Positions 1 to 7,481 of a stretch of 22,482 nucleotides of DNA are shown here, piece by piece. The position numbers and the translations under genes were made by a program. The notes under the pieces were generated by a model. The model was not told the origin of the DNA, did no database searches, and worked only from the letters and a program-made list of their open reading frames with translations. Source of the stretch: an uncultured Clostridia bacterium (GTDB taxonomy: Bacteria; Bacillota; Clostridia; UBA1381); assembly GCA_934486735.1 (NCBI GenBank), contig CAKSQL010000036.1, positions 1 through 22,482 on the forward strand, in the 5' to 3' direction. How positions within the stretch are numbered: the stretch's first letter is position 1; each line of letters opens with the position of its first letter.

Positions 1-699
1 CAAAACAATACAGAAAGAGAAAACATTCTATTTACGCCGCTTGAAAAAACGGAGGATGGCAAATATAAGCTTGACAATCCTGACAGAGTTGAGTATGTGT
101 GCAATGGTTATCATCGATACAGCGAAGTCAATTGCACATCGCATAGAATTCGGGAAGAAATGCTTGACCAAATAGTGCAAGCCGAACTTACAGGAATACG
201 ATTGGTATTCGATGACCTATGGGAGAATGTAGAAGCTGATGTCAAGAAATGGGCAGCAGGAAAATCTACAACAGAGAAAAGGCTTGAAAATCTCAGAAAT
301 AGCATTGCCGAAACAGAACTTGAAATTCAAAAAATCCTTATGGAAAGAATTGAGGATAAGCAAAATAGCGATATGTATGACAAGATGATTGAGACGAGGC
401 GAGATGGCATTGAGAAATTTAAAAAGGAAATCAGCGAGATAGAAAATCTTGATAAAACAATCAAGGAACGGAAATCTACTCTCAAACATTCCATAGAACT
501 GCTCGATGACATCATAGCCGAGAACAACATCAGCAACGCAAACTTACATCTGATGTTCGACAAAATCGTCATTGAGGAAACGGACGAAGGCTTAAATCTT
601 GATTTAAGATTAAAGTCGCCGTTTATCAGCAAGAAGAAAGAATCGTTACTCAAGAAATATATGATTGTGGATAATGAAGTTTTAAGCGTCGGAGCATAG
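1..699 (+). CDS. Large serine recombinase, C-terminal part (runs off left edge)
   Basis: The reading frame is open from base 1 to the TAG at 697-699, about 232 codons, so this is the C-terminal part of a longer protein. Near the start it shows the second half of a recombinase zinc beta-ribbon (YVCNGYHRYSEVNC followed by SHRIREE). A long charged helical, coiled-coil-like stretch follows, and the ending (HLMFDKIVIEE, then LRLKSPF) is typical of large serine recombinases of conjugative transposons, integrative elements and phages. Such enzymes excise and integrate DNA through an N-terminal catalytic serine domain, which here lies outside the window. The internal ATG at 97 is not a credible start because the family signature begins upstream of it. 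A perfect hairpin at 719-751 and a tRNA-Leu lie just downstream. The family is clear; whether the element is still mobile cannot be judged. Confidence 0.85.
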   Translation, partial: QNNTERENILFTPLEKTEDGKYKLDNPDRVEYVCNGYHRYSEVNCTSHRIREEMLDQIVQAELTGIRLVFDDLWENVEADVKKWAAGKSTTEKRLENLRNSIAETELEIQKILMERIEDKQNSDMYDKMIETRRDGIEKFKKEISEIENLDKTIKERKSTLKHSIELLDDIIAENNISNANLHLMFDKIVIEETDEGLNLDLRLKSPFISKKKESLLKKYMIVDNEVLSVGA

Positions 700-718
700 C
701 AATGTATCGTTAAACAGC

Positions 719-751
719 AAAACACTTATAGGATTTTCCTATAAGTGTTTT
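719..751. terminator. Perfect 15-bp hairpin, probable bidirectional terminator
   Basis: AAAACACTTATAGGA (719-733) pairs perfectly with TCCTATAAGTGTTTT (737-751) around a 3-nt TTT loop. Each strand ends in a short T tract (TTTT). It lies 20 nt after the recombinase stop codon. On the minus strand it lies directly behind the copied tRNA-Leu 3' end at 753-770, so it may have been the original terminator of the tRNA gene before DNA was inserted. Confidence 0.7.
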
Positions 752-752
752 G

Positions 753-770
753 AAGGTGGTGCGGCTGAAG
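753..770 (-). repeat. 18-bp copy of the tRNA-Leu 3' end (candidate att-like repeat)
   Basis: AAGGTGGTGCGGCTGAAG occurs here and again at 919-936, where it is the 3' end of the intact tRNA-Leu(UAG): the last three T-arm-side bases, the 3' acceptor strand, discriminator A, CCA and four further bases. No other tRNA sequence is found at this first copy. A short perfect repeat ending at a tRNA 3' terminus, with a recombinase gene alongside, is the usual scar of site-specific integration. Only about 150 bp separate the copies, so the DNA between is a remnant or a junction rather than a complete element. Confidence 0.6.
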
Positions 771-783
771 ACGAGGCGTAGCC

Positions 784-810
784 AAAACAATCCGGTGAAT
801 TGTTTTGGCA
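784..810. repeat. 10-bp inverted repeat between the two tRNA 3'-end copies
   Basis: CCAAAACAAT and ATTGTTTTGG form a perfect 10-bp stem around a 7-nt loop. Neither arm is followed by a T tract, so it does not look like a standard terminator. It lies in the stretch bounded by the 18-bp tRNA-end repeats. Confidence 0.45.
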
Positions 811-887
811 GTCGAGAGTCCCTTCCAAAGAATACGAGCCGACAGGCGAAGTATGATTTGTCAGTCGATTTATCAGCCAAAGTAAAA

Positions 888-918
888 AACTTGCAGAAAT
901 AAATCCTGCAAGTTCTAA
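888..918 (-). terminator. Terminator of the tRNA-Leu gene (minus strand)
   Basis: Read on the minus strand, AACTTGCAG pairs with CTGCAAGTT around an A/T-rich loop of about 8 nt and is followed by a run of T. It starts a few bases after the encoded CCA end of the tRNA, where a Rho-independent terminator for a single tRNA gene is expected. Confidence 0.7.
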
Positions 919-922
919 AAGG

Positions 923-1006
923 TGGTGCGGCTGAAGGGACTTGAACCCCCACGTCATTGACACCAGATCCTAAGTCTGGCGCGTCTGCCAATTCCGCCAC
1001 AGCCGC
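923..1006 (-). tRNA. tRNA-Leu (anticodon UAG)
   Basis: On the minus strand the RNA starts GCGGCTG and ends CAGCCGC-A-CCA, giving a perfect 7-bp acceptor stem, discriminator A and an encoded CCA. The anticodon arm is CCAGA-CTTAGGA-TCTGG, so the anticodon is UAG, reading CUN leucine codons. The T arm contains GGGGGTTCAAGTCCC, and a class II variable arm sits between, giving 84 nt including CCA, as expected for tRNA-Leu. It has its own downstream terminator at 888-918. A copied 3' end (753-770) and a truncated 5' half (1121-1169) flank it, which suggests the locus has been an integration target. Confidence 0.95.
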
Positions 1007-1120
1007 ATATTAAATTTTACCTCTTGATTTTTACACGGCAGAGGTATTACCGAGGAGGGGCATATCGCTTAACCCTCATCTATGAAAACGGGAAACCCGT
1101 AATCAACAATAAATTCACCG

Positions 1121-1169
1121 AGGTGGTGGAAACAAAGTCTGGCGCGTCTGCCAGTTCCGCCACATCCGC
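1121..1169 (-). pseudogene. Truncated tRNA-Leu fragment (5' half)
   Basis: Positions 1135-1179 match 972-1016, the 5' half and upstream flank of the intact tRNA-Leu, at 41 of 45 bases. On the minus strand it starts GCGGATG, continues through the D arm and the 5' side of the anticodon stem (CCAGACTT), then breaks off into unrelated sequence ending CCACCACC. The anticodon loop, variable arm and T arm are absent and the acceptor stem has no 3' partner, so it cannot fold as a tRNA. It is probably a relic of a second tRNA-Leu gene, with its acceptor stem already different from the intact copy (GCGGATG against GCGGCTG). Confidence 0.75.
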
Positions 1170-1680
1170 GAATTAAATTGAAAGTTGAAAATGACAATTC
1201 TGACTGCAAAGTCAAAGCTTTTAATTTCGATAACATTTTCCGGTTAATTACTCACTTTCAACTTTCCATTTTAAATTATCAATTTTTTCAATGCAGAAAA
1301 TTTTACTCTCAATTATTTATTATACTATGTTTTTTGATTTTTGTCAAGTTAAAATTTCTCAAATATTTTTGTAGTACTGCTGTCTTTGCTATCATACCAA
1401 TACAAATATCTTAAGCTTTTGATTTTTCGTTATTGCGCACGTGCGTAATTCCCTATAAAAAAAGAAACAAAGAACAAGAGAAACACAAAACGCGCTGCGG
1501 AGTACACAGATACGCCGTTCGGCGCGTTTTGTGCCTGTTCACCTTAATTCTGCATCCGGCATTCAAAATTCAGCACTTTACAAGTCCTCTTTTTCTTTGG
1601 CAATAGCTTGAAAAAATAAATTGGTGAAATATGCTTATTTGTTAAGAAATAAAGAAAAAAAGGACTTTTTGCAAAAAAAT
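1170..1680. other. AT-rich non-coding region upstream of gltX
   Basis: I find no convincing gene here. One short open frame (1178-1414) lacks a ribosome binding site and its translation has no recognisable features. The stretch holds an 18-bp near-palindrome (1432-1449, ATTGCGCAC/GTGCGTAAT, one mismatched pair) and a longer inverted repeat at 1484-1533. The rest is A/T-rich sequence leading into the gltX promoter. Confidence 0.5.
1484..1533. repeat. 12-bp perfect inverted repeat
   Basis: CACAAAACGCGC (1484-1495) and GCGCGTTTTGTG (1522-1533) are exact inverse copies separated by 26 nt. The loop can add a few pairs, making an extended hairpin. No T tract follows on either strand. It lies upstream of the gltX promoter and so is outside the gltX transcript. 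Confidence 0.5.
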
Positions 1681-1681
1681 A

Positions 1682-1710
1682 TTGATATTATTGCAAAATA
1701 GAGTTATAAT
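1682..1710 (+). promoter_or_regulatory. Sigma-A-type promoter for gltX
   Basis: TTGATA (1682-1687) and TATAAT (1705-1710) are separated by exactly 17 bp. Transcription would start near 1717, leaving a leader of about 28 nt before the chosen gltX start at 1745. That is too short for a T-box leader, the common control element of aminoacyl-tRNA synthetase genes in Bacillota. An open-frame start at 1682 would lie inside the promoter. Confidence 0.8.
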
Positions 1711-1744
1711 AGTAGTTATAATGGGTGAGAAAGGCAGTGATTGG

Positions 1745-3406
1745 ATGGATTATAACAAATTGGCGGAGCTTTTGTTTCCGCATATTGAAAAGGACGGAAA
1801 ATTTTACGAAGAAAAATACCCGGCGCGCGATATTGCGGACGGAGCAAAGGTAACAAGGTTTGCCCCCAGTCCGACCGGGTTCTTACATATCGGCGGACTT
1901 TTTGCGGCGTTCATCGCGGAGCGTGTCGCGCACACAAGCGGCGGCGTGTTCTATCTGCGGATTGAGGACACAGACAAAAAAAGAGAGGTTGAAAACGGCG
2001 TCGGCGGAATCGTTTCGGGACTGCGTGATTTCGGAATTGAATTTGACGAGGGCATGACCTCCGAAACAGAGGAGAGCGGCGCGTACGGCCCGTACATTCA
2101 GAGCAAAAGAAAGGATATATACCGGGCATTTTGCAAGGAGCTTGTCAAAAAAGGTCTTGCGTACCCCTGCTTCTGCACCGCGGAGGAGCTTTCCGAGGTG
2201 AGAGAGCGGCAGGAAAAGGACAAGATAACTCCGGGCTACTACGGAAAATATGCAAAGTGCAGAGAGCTTTCGTATGAAGAAATCGAAGAAAAAATCAAGG
2301 CGGGCGTTCCGTACGTTGTTCGTCTGAAATCGCCCGGAAAAGAGGACAGGCGAATTTCCTTTAACGACGGAATCAAGGGAAAAATAGAGATGCCGGAGAA
2401 TGTGACCGACATAGTTTTGTTAAAAACCGACGGAATCCCGACATACCACTTTGCGCATGCGGTCGACGACCACCTTATGGGCACGACCGACGTTATCCGC
2501 GGAGACGAGTGGATATCCTCCGTACCGATACATTTGCAGCTGTTCGAGGTGCTCGGATTCAAAGTGCCGTCATACTCGCACATTTCCCCGATAATGAAAG
2601 AGGACGCCGAGACCGGCGGAAAGAGAAAGCTTTCCAAGAGAAAAGACCCCGAGGCAGCTGTCAGCTATTATCACGAGGTCGGATATCCAAAGGAGGCTGT
2701 TTTGGAGTACCTGCTCACGATAGCAAACTCGAACTATGAGCAGTGGCGCAGCGAGAATCCGAAAGCGGATCGGGAAAGCTTTGAGTTCACGCTCAAAAAT
2801 ATGAGCAAGGCAGGCGCGCTTTTCGATTTGATGAAACTGACCGACATAAGCAAAACATATATCGCGGCACTCAGCGCGGACGAAGTATACGACAGGGTTT
2901 TGGAATGGGCGGACAAGTACAACCCCGGGTTCAAGGCGCGATTGGAGGAAAATCCGGAATATGCGCACAAAATATTCTCGGTTGAGCGCGGAAACGAAAA
3001 GCCGCGTAAGGATATAGCAAAATGGGAGGACGTGCCGGAGTACGTTGAGTATTACTACAGCCGTCCGCAAAAGCCGGAGTATCCGGAAAATCTTTCGGCG
3101 GAGGATATGCTTGAAATTTTAACCGAGTACAAGAAGGTGTACTCACCGGACGAGACGGCGGAGGAATGGTTCCCCAAGGTGCGCGAAATGAGCGAAAGGC
3201 TCGGCTATGCAAAAGCGCCCAAGCTCTACAAAAAGAATCCGGACGATTTCAAGGGGCATGTCGGAGATGTCAGCACAGTGATAAGAGCCGCGGCGACAGG
3301 CAGAAGAAATACGCCCGACCTGTATCAGATTTTTAAGGTTTTGGGATATGACGAGGTGATCGCAAGATTCGATGCGGCTATAGAATACTTAAAGAAAGGA
3401 ATGTAA
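1745..3406 (+). CDS. gltX: Glutamyl-tRNA synthetase
   Basis: This enzyme charges tRNA-Glu with glutamate using ATP, in the cytoplasm. The class I synthetase signatures are present: PSPTGFLHIGG (HIGH-type motif near residue 48), LRIEDTD near 71-77, and KLSKR (KMSKS-type) near 295-299. A C-terminal anticodon-binding region completes about 553 residues, somewhat longer than many bacterial GluRS because of an N-terminal extension. I chose the ATG at 1745 (MDYNKLAELLF) because the promoter -10 box and likely transcription start lie just upstream and an AAGG sits 11 nt before it. The ATG at 1721 would leave almost no leader. The gene is followed 3 nt later by glnS, so the two are very probably co-transcribed. 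Confidence 0.95.
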   Translation: MDYNKLAELLFPHIEKDGKFYEEKYPARDIADGAKVTRFAPSPTGFLHIGGLFAAFIAERVAHTSGGVFYLRIEDTDKKREVENGVGGIVSGLRDFGIEFDEGMTSETEESGAYGPYIQSKRKDIYRAFCKELVKKGLAYPCFCTAEELSEVRERQEKDKITPGYYGKYAKCRELSYEEIEEKIKAGVPYVVRLKSPGKEDRRISFNDGIKGKIEMPENVTDIVLLKTDGIPTYHFAHAVDDHLMGTTDVIRGDEWISSVPIHLQLFEVLGFKVPSYSHISPIMKEDAETGGKRKLSKRKDPEAAVSYYHEVGYPKEAVLEYLLTIANSNYEQWRSENPKADRESFEFTLKNMSKAGALFDLMKLTDISKTYIAALSADEVYDRVLEWADKYNPGFKARLEENPEYAHKIFSVERGNEKPRKDIAKWEDVPEYVEYYYSRPQKPEYPENLSAEDMLEILTEYKKVYSPDETAEEWFPKVREMSERLGYAKAPKLYKKNPDDFKGHVGDVSTVIRAAATGRRNTPDLYQIFKVLGYDEVIARFDAAIEYLKKGM

Positions 3407-3408
3407 AG

Positions 3409-5076
3409 ATGGAAGAAGCAAGAGAAAGCGTGAATTTTATTCACGATGCGATAAATAAAGATTTGGAGAGCGGAGCGTACGACCATGTTCAGACGCGTTT
3501 TCCGCCCGAGCCGAACGGATATCTGCACATAGGTCACGCAAAGGCAATATGCATAAACTTCGGAACGGCGCAGAAGTACAACGGCATCTGCAACCTGCGT
3601 CTGGACGACACAAACCCGACCAAAGAGGATGTTGAGTATGTCGACTCGATTATGGAGGACATAAAGTGGCTCGGCTTTGAGTGGAACAAGGTGCTTTATG
3701 CATCGGATTATTTTGACGCGATATACGAATCGGCGGTTAAGCTGATAAAGCTCGGCAAGGCATATGTCGACGACCTCTCGGCGGAGGAGATAAGACAATA
3801 CCGCGGAACGCTGACCGAGCCGGGCAAAAACAGCCCGTACCGCAACAGGAGCATAGAGGAAAGCTTAGAGCTTTTCGAGCGCATGACAAAGGGCGAGTTT
3901 GAAAACGGCGAAAAGGTTTTGAGAGCAAAAATAGACATGGCGTCGCCGAATCTGAACATGCGCGACCCGGTTATCTACAGAATACTTCACGCGGAGCATC
4001 ACAGAACCGGGAACAAGTGGTGTGTGTACCCGATGTACGACTTTGCGCACCCGATTTCGGACACTGTCGAGGGCGTGACACATTCCTTGTGTTCACTGGA
4101 ATTTGAGGACCACCGTCCGCTTTACGACTGGGTTTTGAGAGAGCTTGGCTTTGAACATCCCTCGCGTCAGATCGAGTTTGCGAGAATGAATCTCAACTAT
4201 ACTCTGACAAGCAAAAGAAAGTGCTTAAAGCTTGTGAACGACAATATCGTGTCGGACTGGGACGACCCGAGAATGGGTACGCTCTGCGGAATGAGACGCA
4301 GGGGATATACGGCTGCTGCAATCCGCGATTTCTGCGAGCGTATCGGCGTGGCAAAGGCGAACAGCGTTATCGATTTCAGCCTGCTGGAGTATTGCGTACG
4401 CGAGGATCTCAATAAAAACGCGCCGAGAGCAATGGCGGTTTTGAGACCGATTAAGCTGATAATCGACAACTATCCCGAGGGACAGGTTGAGGAAATAGAA
4501 GTTGAAATAAATCCCGAGAAGCCGGAGACGGGAAAGAGAAGCGTTGAGTTTTCAAGGGAGCTTTATATTGAAGAGGATGACTTCATGGCAGACGCTCCGA
4601 AGAAATATTTCCGTCTTGCTCCGGGCAGGGAAGTGCGCTTGAAAGGCGCATATTATGTGACCTGCACCGATTATAAGCTTGACGAAAACGGCAAGGTGAC
4701 CGAGGTTCACTGCACCTACGACCCCGAAACAAGGGGCGGACAGGCTCCGGACGGACGAAAGGTCAAGGGTACGATTCACTGGGTGAGTGCGGCGCATGCA
4801 ATCGGCGCAACGGTGAGACTCTACGACCGTCTGTTCAATGTTGAGAATCCGTCGGACGAAAGCAAGGTCGGCAGCTTTACAGATAACTTAAACCCTCAGT
4901 CGGAGGAGATTCTGACCGGCTGCAAGCTGGAGAGCAACTTGAAAGATGTAAAGCCGGGCGATACATTCCAGTTTTTGAGACTCGGATATTTTTGCGTTGA
5001 CCCGGACAGCAAAGCGGACGCGCTTGTGTTCAACAGGACGGTTGCGCTTAAGGATTCGTGGGCAAAGATAAAATAA
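3409..5076 (+). CDS. glnS: Glutaminyl-tRNA synthetase
   Basis: This enzyme attaches glutamine directly to tRNA-Gln. Class I motifs are clear: PPEPNGYLHIGHAKAI with HIGH at about residues 40-43, NLRLDDTNP near 62-70, and LTSKRK as the KMSKS-type loop near 266-271. The C-terminal half carries the paired beta-barrel anticodon-binding domain, and 555 residues is the normal bacterial GlnRS length. AAAGGA lies 8 nt before the ATG, overlapping the end of gltX. Most Bacillota lack GlnRS and make Gln-tRNA-Gln through a Glu-tRNA intermediate and GatCAB amidotransferase. Bacterial glnS is generally regarded as horizontally acquired, so its presence directly behind gltX is a lineage marker. Confidence 0.95.
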   Translation: MEEARESVNFIHDAINKDLESGAYDHVQTRFPPEPNGYLHIGHAKAICINFGTAQKYNGICNLRLDDTNPTKEDVEYVDSIMEDIKWLGFEWNKVLYASDYFDAIYESAVKLIKLGKAYVDDLSAEEIRQYRGTLTEPGKNSPYRNRSIEESLELFERMTKGEFENGEKVLRAKIDMASPNLNMRDPVIYRILHAEHHRTGNKWCVYPMYDFAHPISDTVEGVTHSLCSLEFEDHRPLYDWVLRELGFEHPSRQIEFARMNLNYTLTSKRKCLKLVNDNIVSDWDDPRMGTLCGMRRRGYTAAAIRDFCERIGVAKANSVIDFSLLEYCVREDLNKNAPRAMAVLRPIKLIIDNYPEGQVEEIEVEINPEKPETGKRSVEFSRELYIEEDDFMADAPKKYFRLAPGREVRLKGAYYVTCTDYKLDENGKVTEVHCTYDPETRGGQAPDGRKVKGTIHWVSAAHAIGATVRLYDRLFNVENPSDESKVGSFTDNLNPQSEEILTGCKLESNLKDVKPGDTFQFLRLGYFCVDPDSKADALVFNRTVALKDSWAKIK

Positions 5077-5160
5077 AAAGTCTCTGATAAAGCGGCAGTT
5101 TTGAAATATATTTCGCTGCGTAAAATGCAGCCTTACATTAATAAAAAAGGGTGAAAAACT

Positions 5161-6351
5161 ATGTATGAAAAATATTTGTCGGAAATGGTAAAGCCGATGA
5201 AGGCGTCGGCAATACGTGAAATGTTCAAGCTTATGGCAGACCCGGAAATTATCTCTCTCGCAGGCGGCTCGCCCGCTCCCGAGCTTTTCCCGGGGGATGA
5301 GCTTTCCAAAATAGCGGGCAAGATACTCATGACCAACCCGGCTGCGGCATTGCAGTACGGCACAACCGACGGCTATGCTCCTTTCAAGGAAGCGGTTAAA
5401 AAAAGGGTTGAAAAGATAAATTCGTTCAGAGACGGGGACAAGATAATTGTCACCACCGGCGCACAGCAGGGAATTTCGCTCGCGGCAAAAATTCTTGTGA
5501 ACCCCGGCGAGCAGGTGGCGGTTGAGGCTCCGAGTTTTGTCGGAACATTAAATTCGCTCCGTTCCTACGGCGTTGAACTGGTCGGAATCCCTCTCGAGGA
5601 CGACGGCATGAACATGGAAAAGCTGGAAGAAGCGTTAAAGGGCGGCAAGGTAAAGCTGATTTACACAATTCCGACATTCCAGAATCCTTCGGGCATAACA
5701 ATGTCGCTCGAAAAGAGAAAGAAACTTTTGGAACTGGCTAAAAAATACGATGTTATCGTGCTTGAGGATAACCCCTACGGCGATTTGAGATTCGACGGCG
5801 AGGACGTTCCGACAATCAAGTCGCTCGATACCGACGGCAGAGTTATATATGTAGGCTCGTTCTCAAAAATTCTCTCGCCGGGCATGCGTTTGGGATATAC
5901 CGTCGCAAATGAGGAGTTTTCCGACAGAATCGAGGTAACAAAGCAGGTGGACGACGTTCACACTCCGCTTTTGACTCAGATGATGGCGACCGAGTTTATG
6001 AAAAAGTATGACATAGAAAAATATATCCAAAAGGGCAGAGAGCTTTACGGAAAGAAATGTCATTTTATGCTTGACTGCATAGAAAAATATTTTCCGAAGT
6101 GCATAAAATATACTCGTCCTCAGGGCGGGCTCTTTATACTCTGCACCGCTCCCGAGGGGACGGACACGAACAAGCTGCTTGCCGAAAGCTTAAAATACAA
6201 GGTTGCGTTTGTGCCCGGCAACAGCTTCTCGACAAATATAGAGGCTCCGTCAAACCTGTTCAGACTGAACTATTCCACAATGCCGGAGGAAAAGATAGAA
6301 AAGGGCATTGCGGCATTGGGCAAGGTGCTGCATGAGATGCTCGGCGAATAA
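5161..6351 (+). CDS. PLP-dependent aminotransferase, class I/II fold
   Basis: A fold-type I pyridoxal-phosphate aminotransferase of 396 residues, most like the 2-aminoadipate/aromatic (LysN-like, MocR-type domain) group. Landmarks are SLAGGSPAPELFP near residue 32, LQYGTTDGYAPF near 64, TTGAQQGI near 98, FQNPSG near 173, LEDNPYGDLRF near 201, and GSFSKILSPGMRLGY, where K236 should be the Schiff-base lysine. There is no N-terminal DNA-binding domain, so this is a free-standing enzyme and not a GntR/MocR regulator. AAAGGGTG lies 7 nt before the ATG. It sits between glnS and trpS in the same direction, but the neighbours do not identify the amino acid substrate. Confidence 0.88.
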   Translation: MYEKYLSEMVKPMKASAIREMFKLMADPEIISLAGGSPAPELFPGDELSKIAGKILMTNPAAALQYGTTDGYAPFKEAVKKRVEKINSFRDGDKIIVTTGAQQGISLAAKILVNPGEQVAVEAPSFVGTLNSLRSYGVELVGIPLEDDGMNMEKLEEALKGGKVKLIYTIPTFQNPSGITMSLEKRKKLLELAKKYDVIVLEDNPYGDLRFDGEDVPTIKSLDTDGRVIYVGSFSKILSPGMRLGYTVANEEFSDRIEVTKQVDDVHTPLLTQMMATEFMKKYDIEKYIQKGRELYGKKCHFMLDCIEKYFPKCIKYTRPQGGLFILCTAPEGTDTNKLLAESLKYKVAFVPGNSFSTNIEAPSNLFRLNYSTMPEEKIEKGIAALGKVLHEMLGE

Positions 6352-6367
6352 AAGGAGAGATTGAAAA

Positions 6368-7369
6368 ATGGAGGATAAGAAAATTATCTTTTCCGGCGTT
6401 CAGCCGTCGGGAAACATAACGCTCGGGAACTATCTCGGCGCGATTAAAAATTTTGTCGACTTGCAGCATGATTATCATTGCTGCTATGCGATAATGGATT
6501 TGCATTCGATAACCGTCCGCCAAAATCCGGCTGAGCTGAGAAAAAGAACTCTCGATTTGCTGAAAATTTACTTGGCGTGCGGAATCGACCCGGAGGAAAA
6601 CCTGCTTTTCGTTCAGTCGCATGTCCCGGCGCATGCTCAGCTGGCGTGGGTTCTGAATTGCTATACATATATGGGTGAGCTTTCGAGGATGACGCAGTTT
6701 AAGGACAAATCCGCAAAGCATGCCGATAATATAAATGCCGGACTGTTCACATATCCGACACTTATGGCGGCGGATATATTGCTTTACCGGGCGGATTTGG
6801 TGCCGGTAGGCAAGGATCAGATGCAGCATATTGAAATAACGCGCGATATTGCACAGCGGTTCAACTCGATTTACGGAGATGTGTTCACAATTCCCGAGGG
6901 CTTTATGCCAAAGAGCGGAGCAAAAATTATGAGCCTTACCGAGCCGACAAAGAAAATGTCGAAATCGGACGAAAATCCCAAGGCGTATATCTCGATACTG
7001 GACGATTTTAACGTCATGGCAAAGAAGATAAAGAGCGCGGTGACCGACAGTGAGGGCGTTATCGAATATCGCGAAAACGATGAGACAAAGGCAGGAATAA
7101 ACAATCTTCTCACAATCATGTCGGCAGTCACCGGAAAAAGCATCGACAGTATTGTCTCGGACTACAGCGGCAAGGGCTACGGCGACTTCAAGGCAGACGT
7201 TGCCGAGGCGGTTGTTGAGTGCTTAAAGCCGATAAGAGCAAGATATGACGAGCTTTCGGGCGATAAGGCATATCTTGAGGGAATTTATAAACAGGGCGCG
7301 GAGCGCGCGGCGGGGATTGCGCAGAAAACTCTTCGCAAGGTATATAAAAAAGTTGGTTTTGTACAGTAA
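6368..7369 (+). CDS. trpS: Tryptophanyl-tRNA synthetase
   Basis: This enzyme charges tRNA-Trp with tryptophan, in the cytoplasm. It is a compact 333-residue class Ic synthetase. SGVQPSGNITLGNYLGA (residues 9-25) contains the HIGH-equivalent TLGN, DLVPVGKDQMQH near 143-154 is a family hallmark, and KMSKS is intact at 196-200. AAAGGAG precedes the ATG by about 10 nt, and the gap to the aminotransferase is only 16 nt, so co-transcription is likely. No T-box or trp attenuator is visible in that gap. Confidence 0.97.
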   Translation: MEDKKIIFSGVQPSGNITLGNYLGAIKNFVDLQHDYHCCYAIMDLHSITVRQNPAELRKRTLDLLKIYLACGIDPEENLLFVQSHVPAHAQLAWVLNCYTYMGELSRMTQFKDKSAKHADNINAGLFTYPTLMAADILLYRADLVPVGKDQMQHIEITRDIAQRFNSIYGDVFTIPEGFMPKSGAKIMSLTEPTKKMSKSDENPKAYISILDDFNVMAKKIKSAVTDSEGVIEYRENDETKAGINNLLTIMSAVTGKSIDSIVSDYSGKGYGDFKADVAEAVVECLKPIRARYDELSGDKAYLEGIYKQGAERAAGIAQKTLRKVYKKVGFVQ

Positions 7370-7481
7370 TTCCAATGGCGGATACAAGCCGCATAAAGTG
7401 TGGAGTGCGGCAAAAAACGGGCGGCAGGTGAAATTACGGCTTGTCCGGCATTCGCTTTAAAAGGGAGAAAGGAAAATACTT

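Noticed and set aside
753..936. A complete small mobile element between the 18-bp repeats
   Set aside because: The DNA between the repeats has no coding capacity; it is a junction or remnant only.
1178..1414. 78-codon open frame between the tRNA debris and gltX
   Set aside because: No ribosome binding site, very A/T-rich, translation rich in Phe/Leu/Ile as expected from random AT-rich DNA, and it starts inside the pseudo-tRNA flank.
1682..1744. Longer gltX start
   Set aside because: The upstream start codon lies within the -35 box of a consensus promoter whose transcription start is near 1717, and the added residues are not family-like.
5077..5160. Terminator between glnS and the aminotransferase
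   Set aside because: Only a 5-bp GCTGC/GCAGC stem with no T tract; too weak to call.
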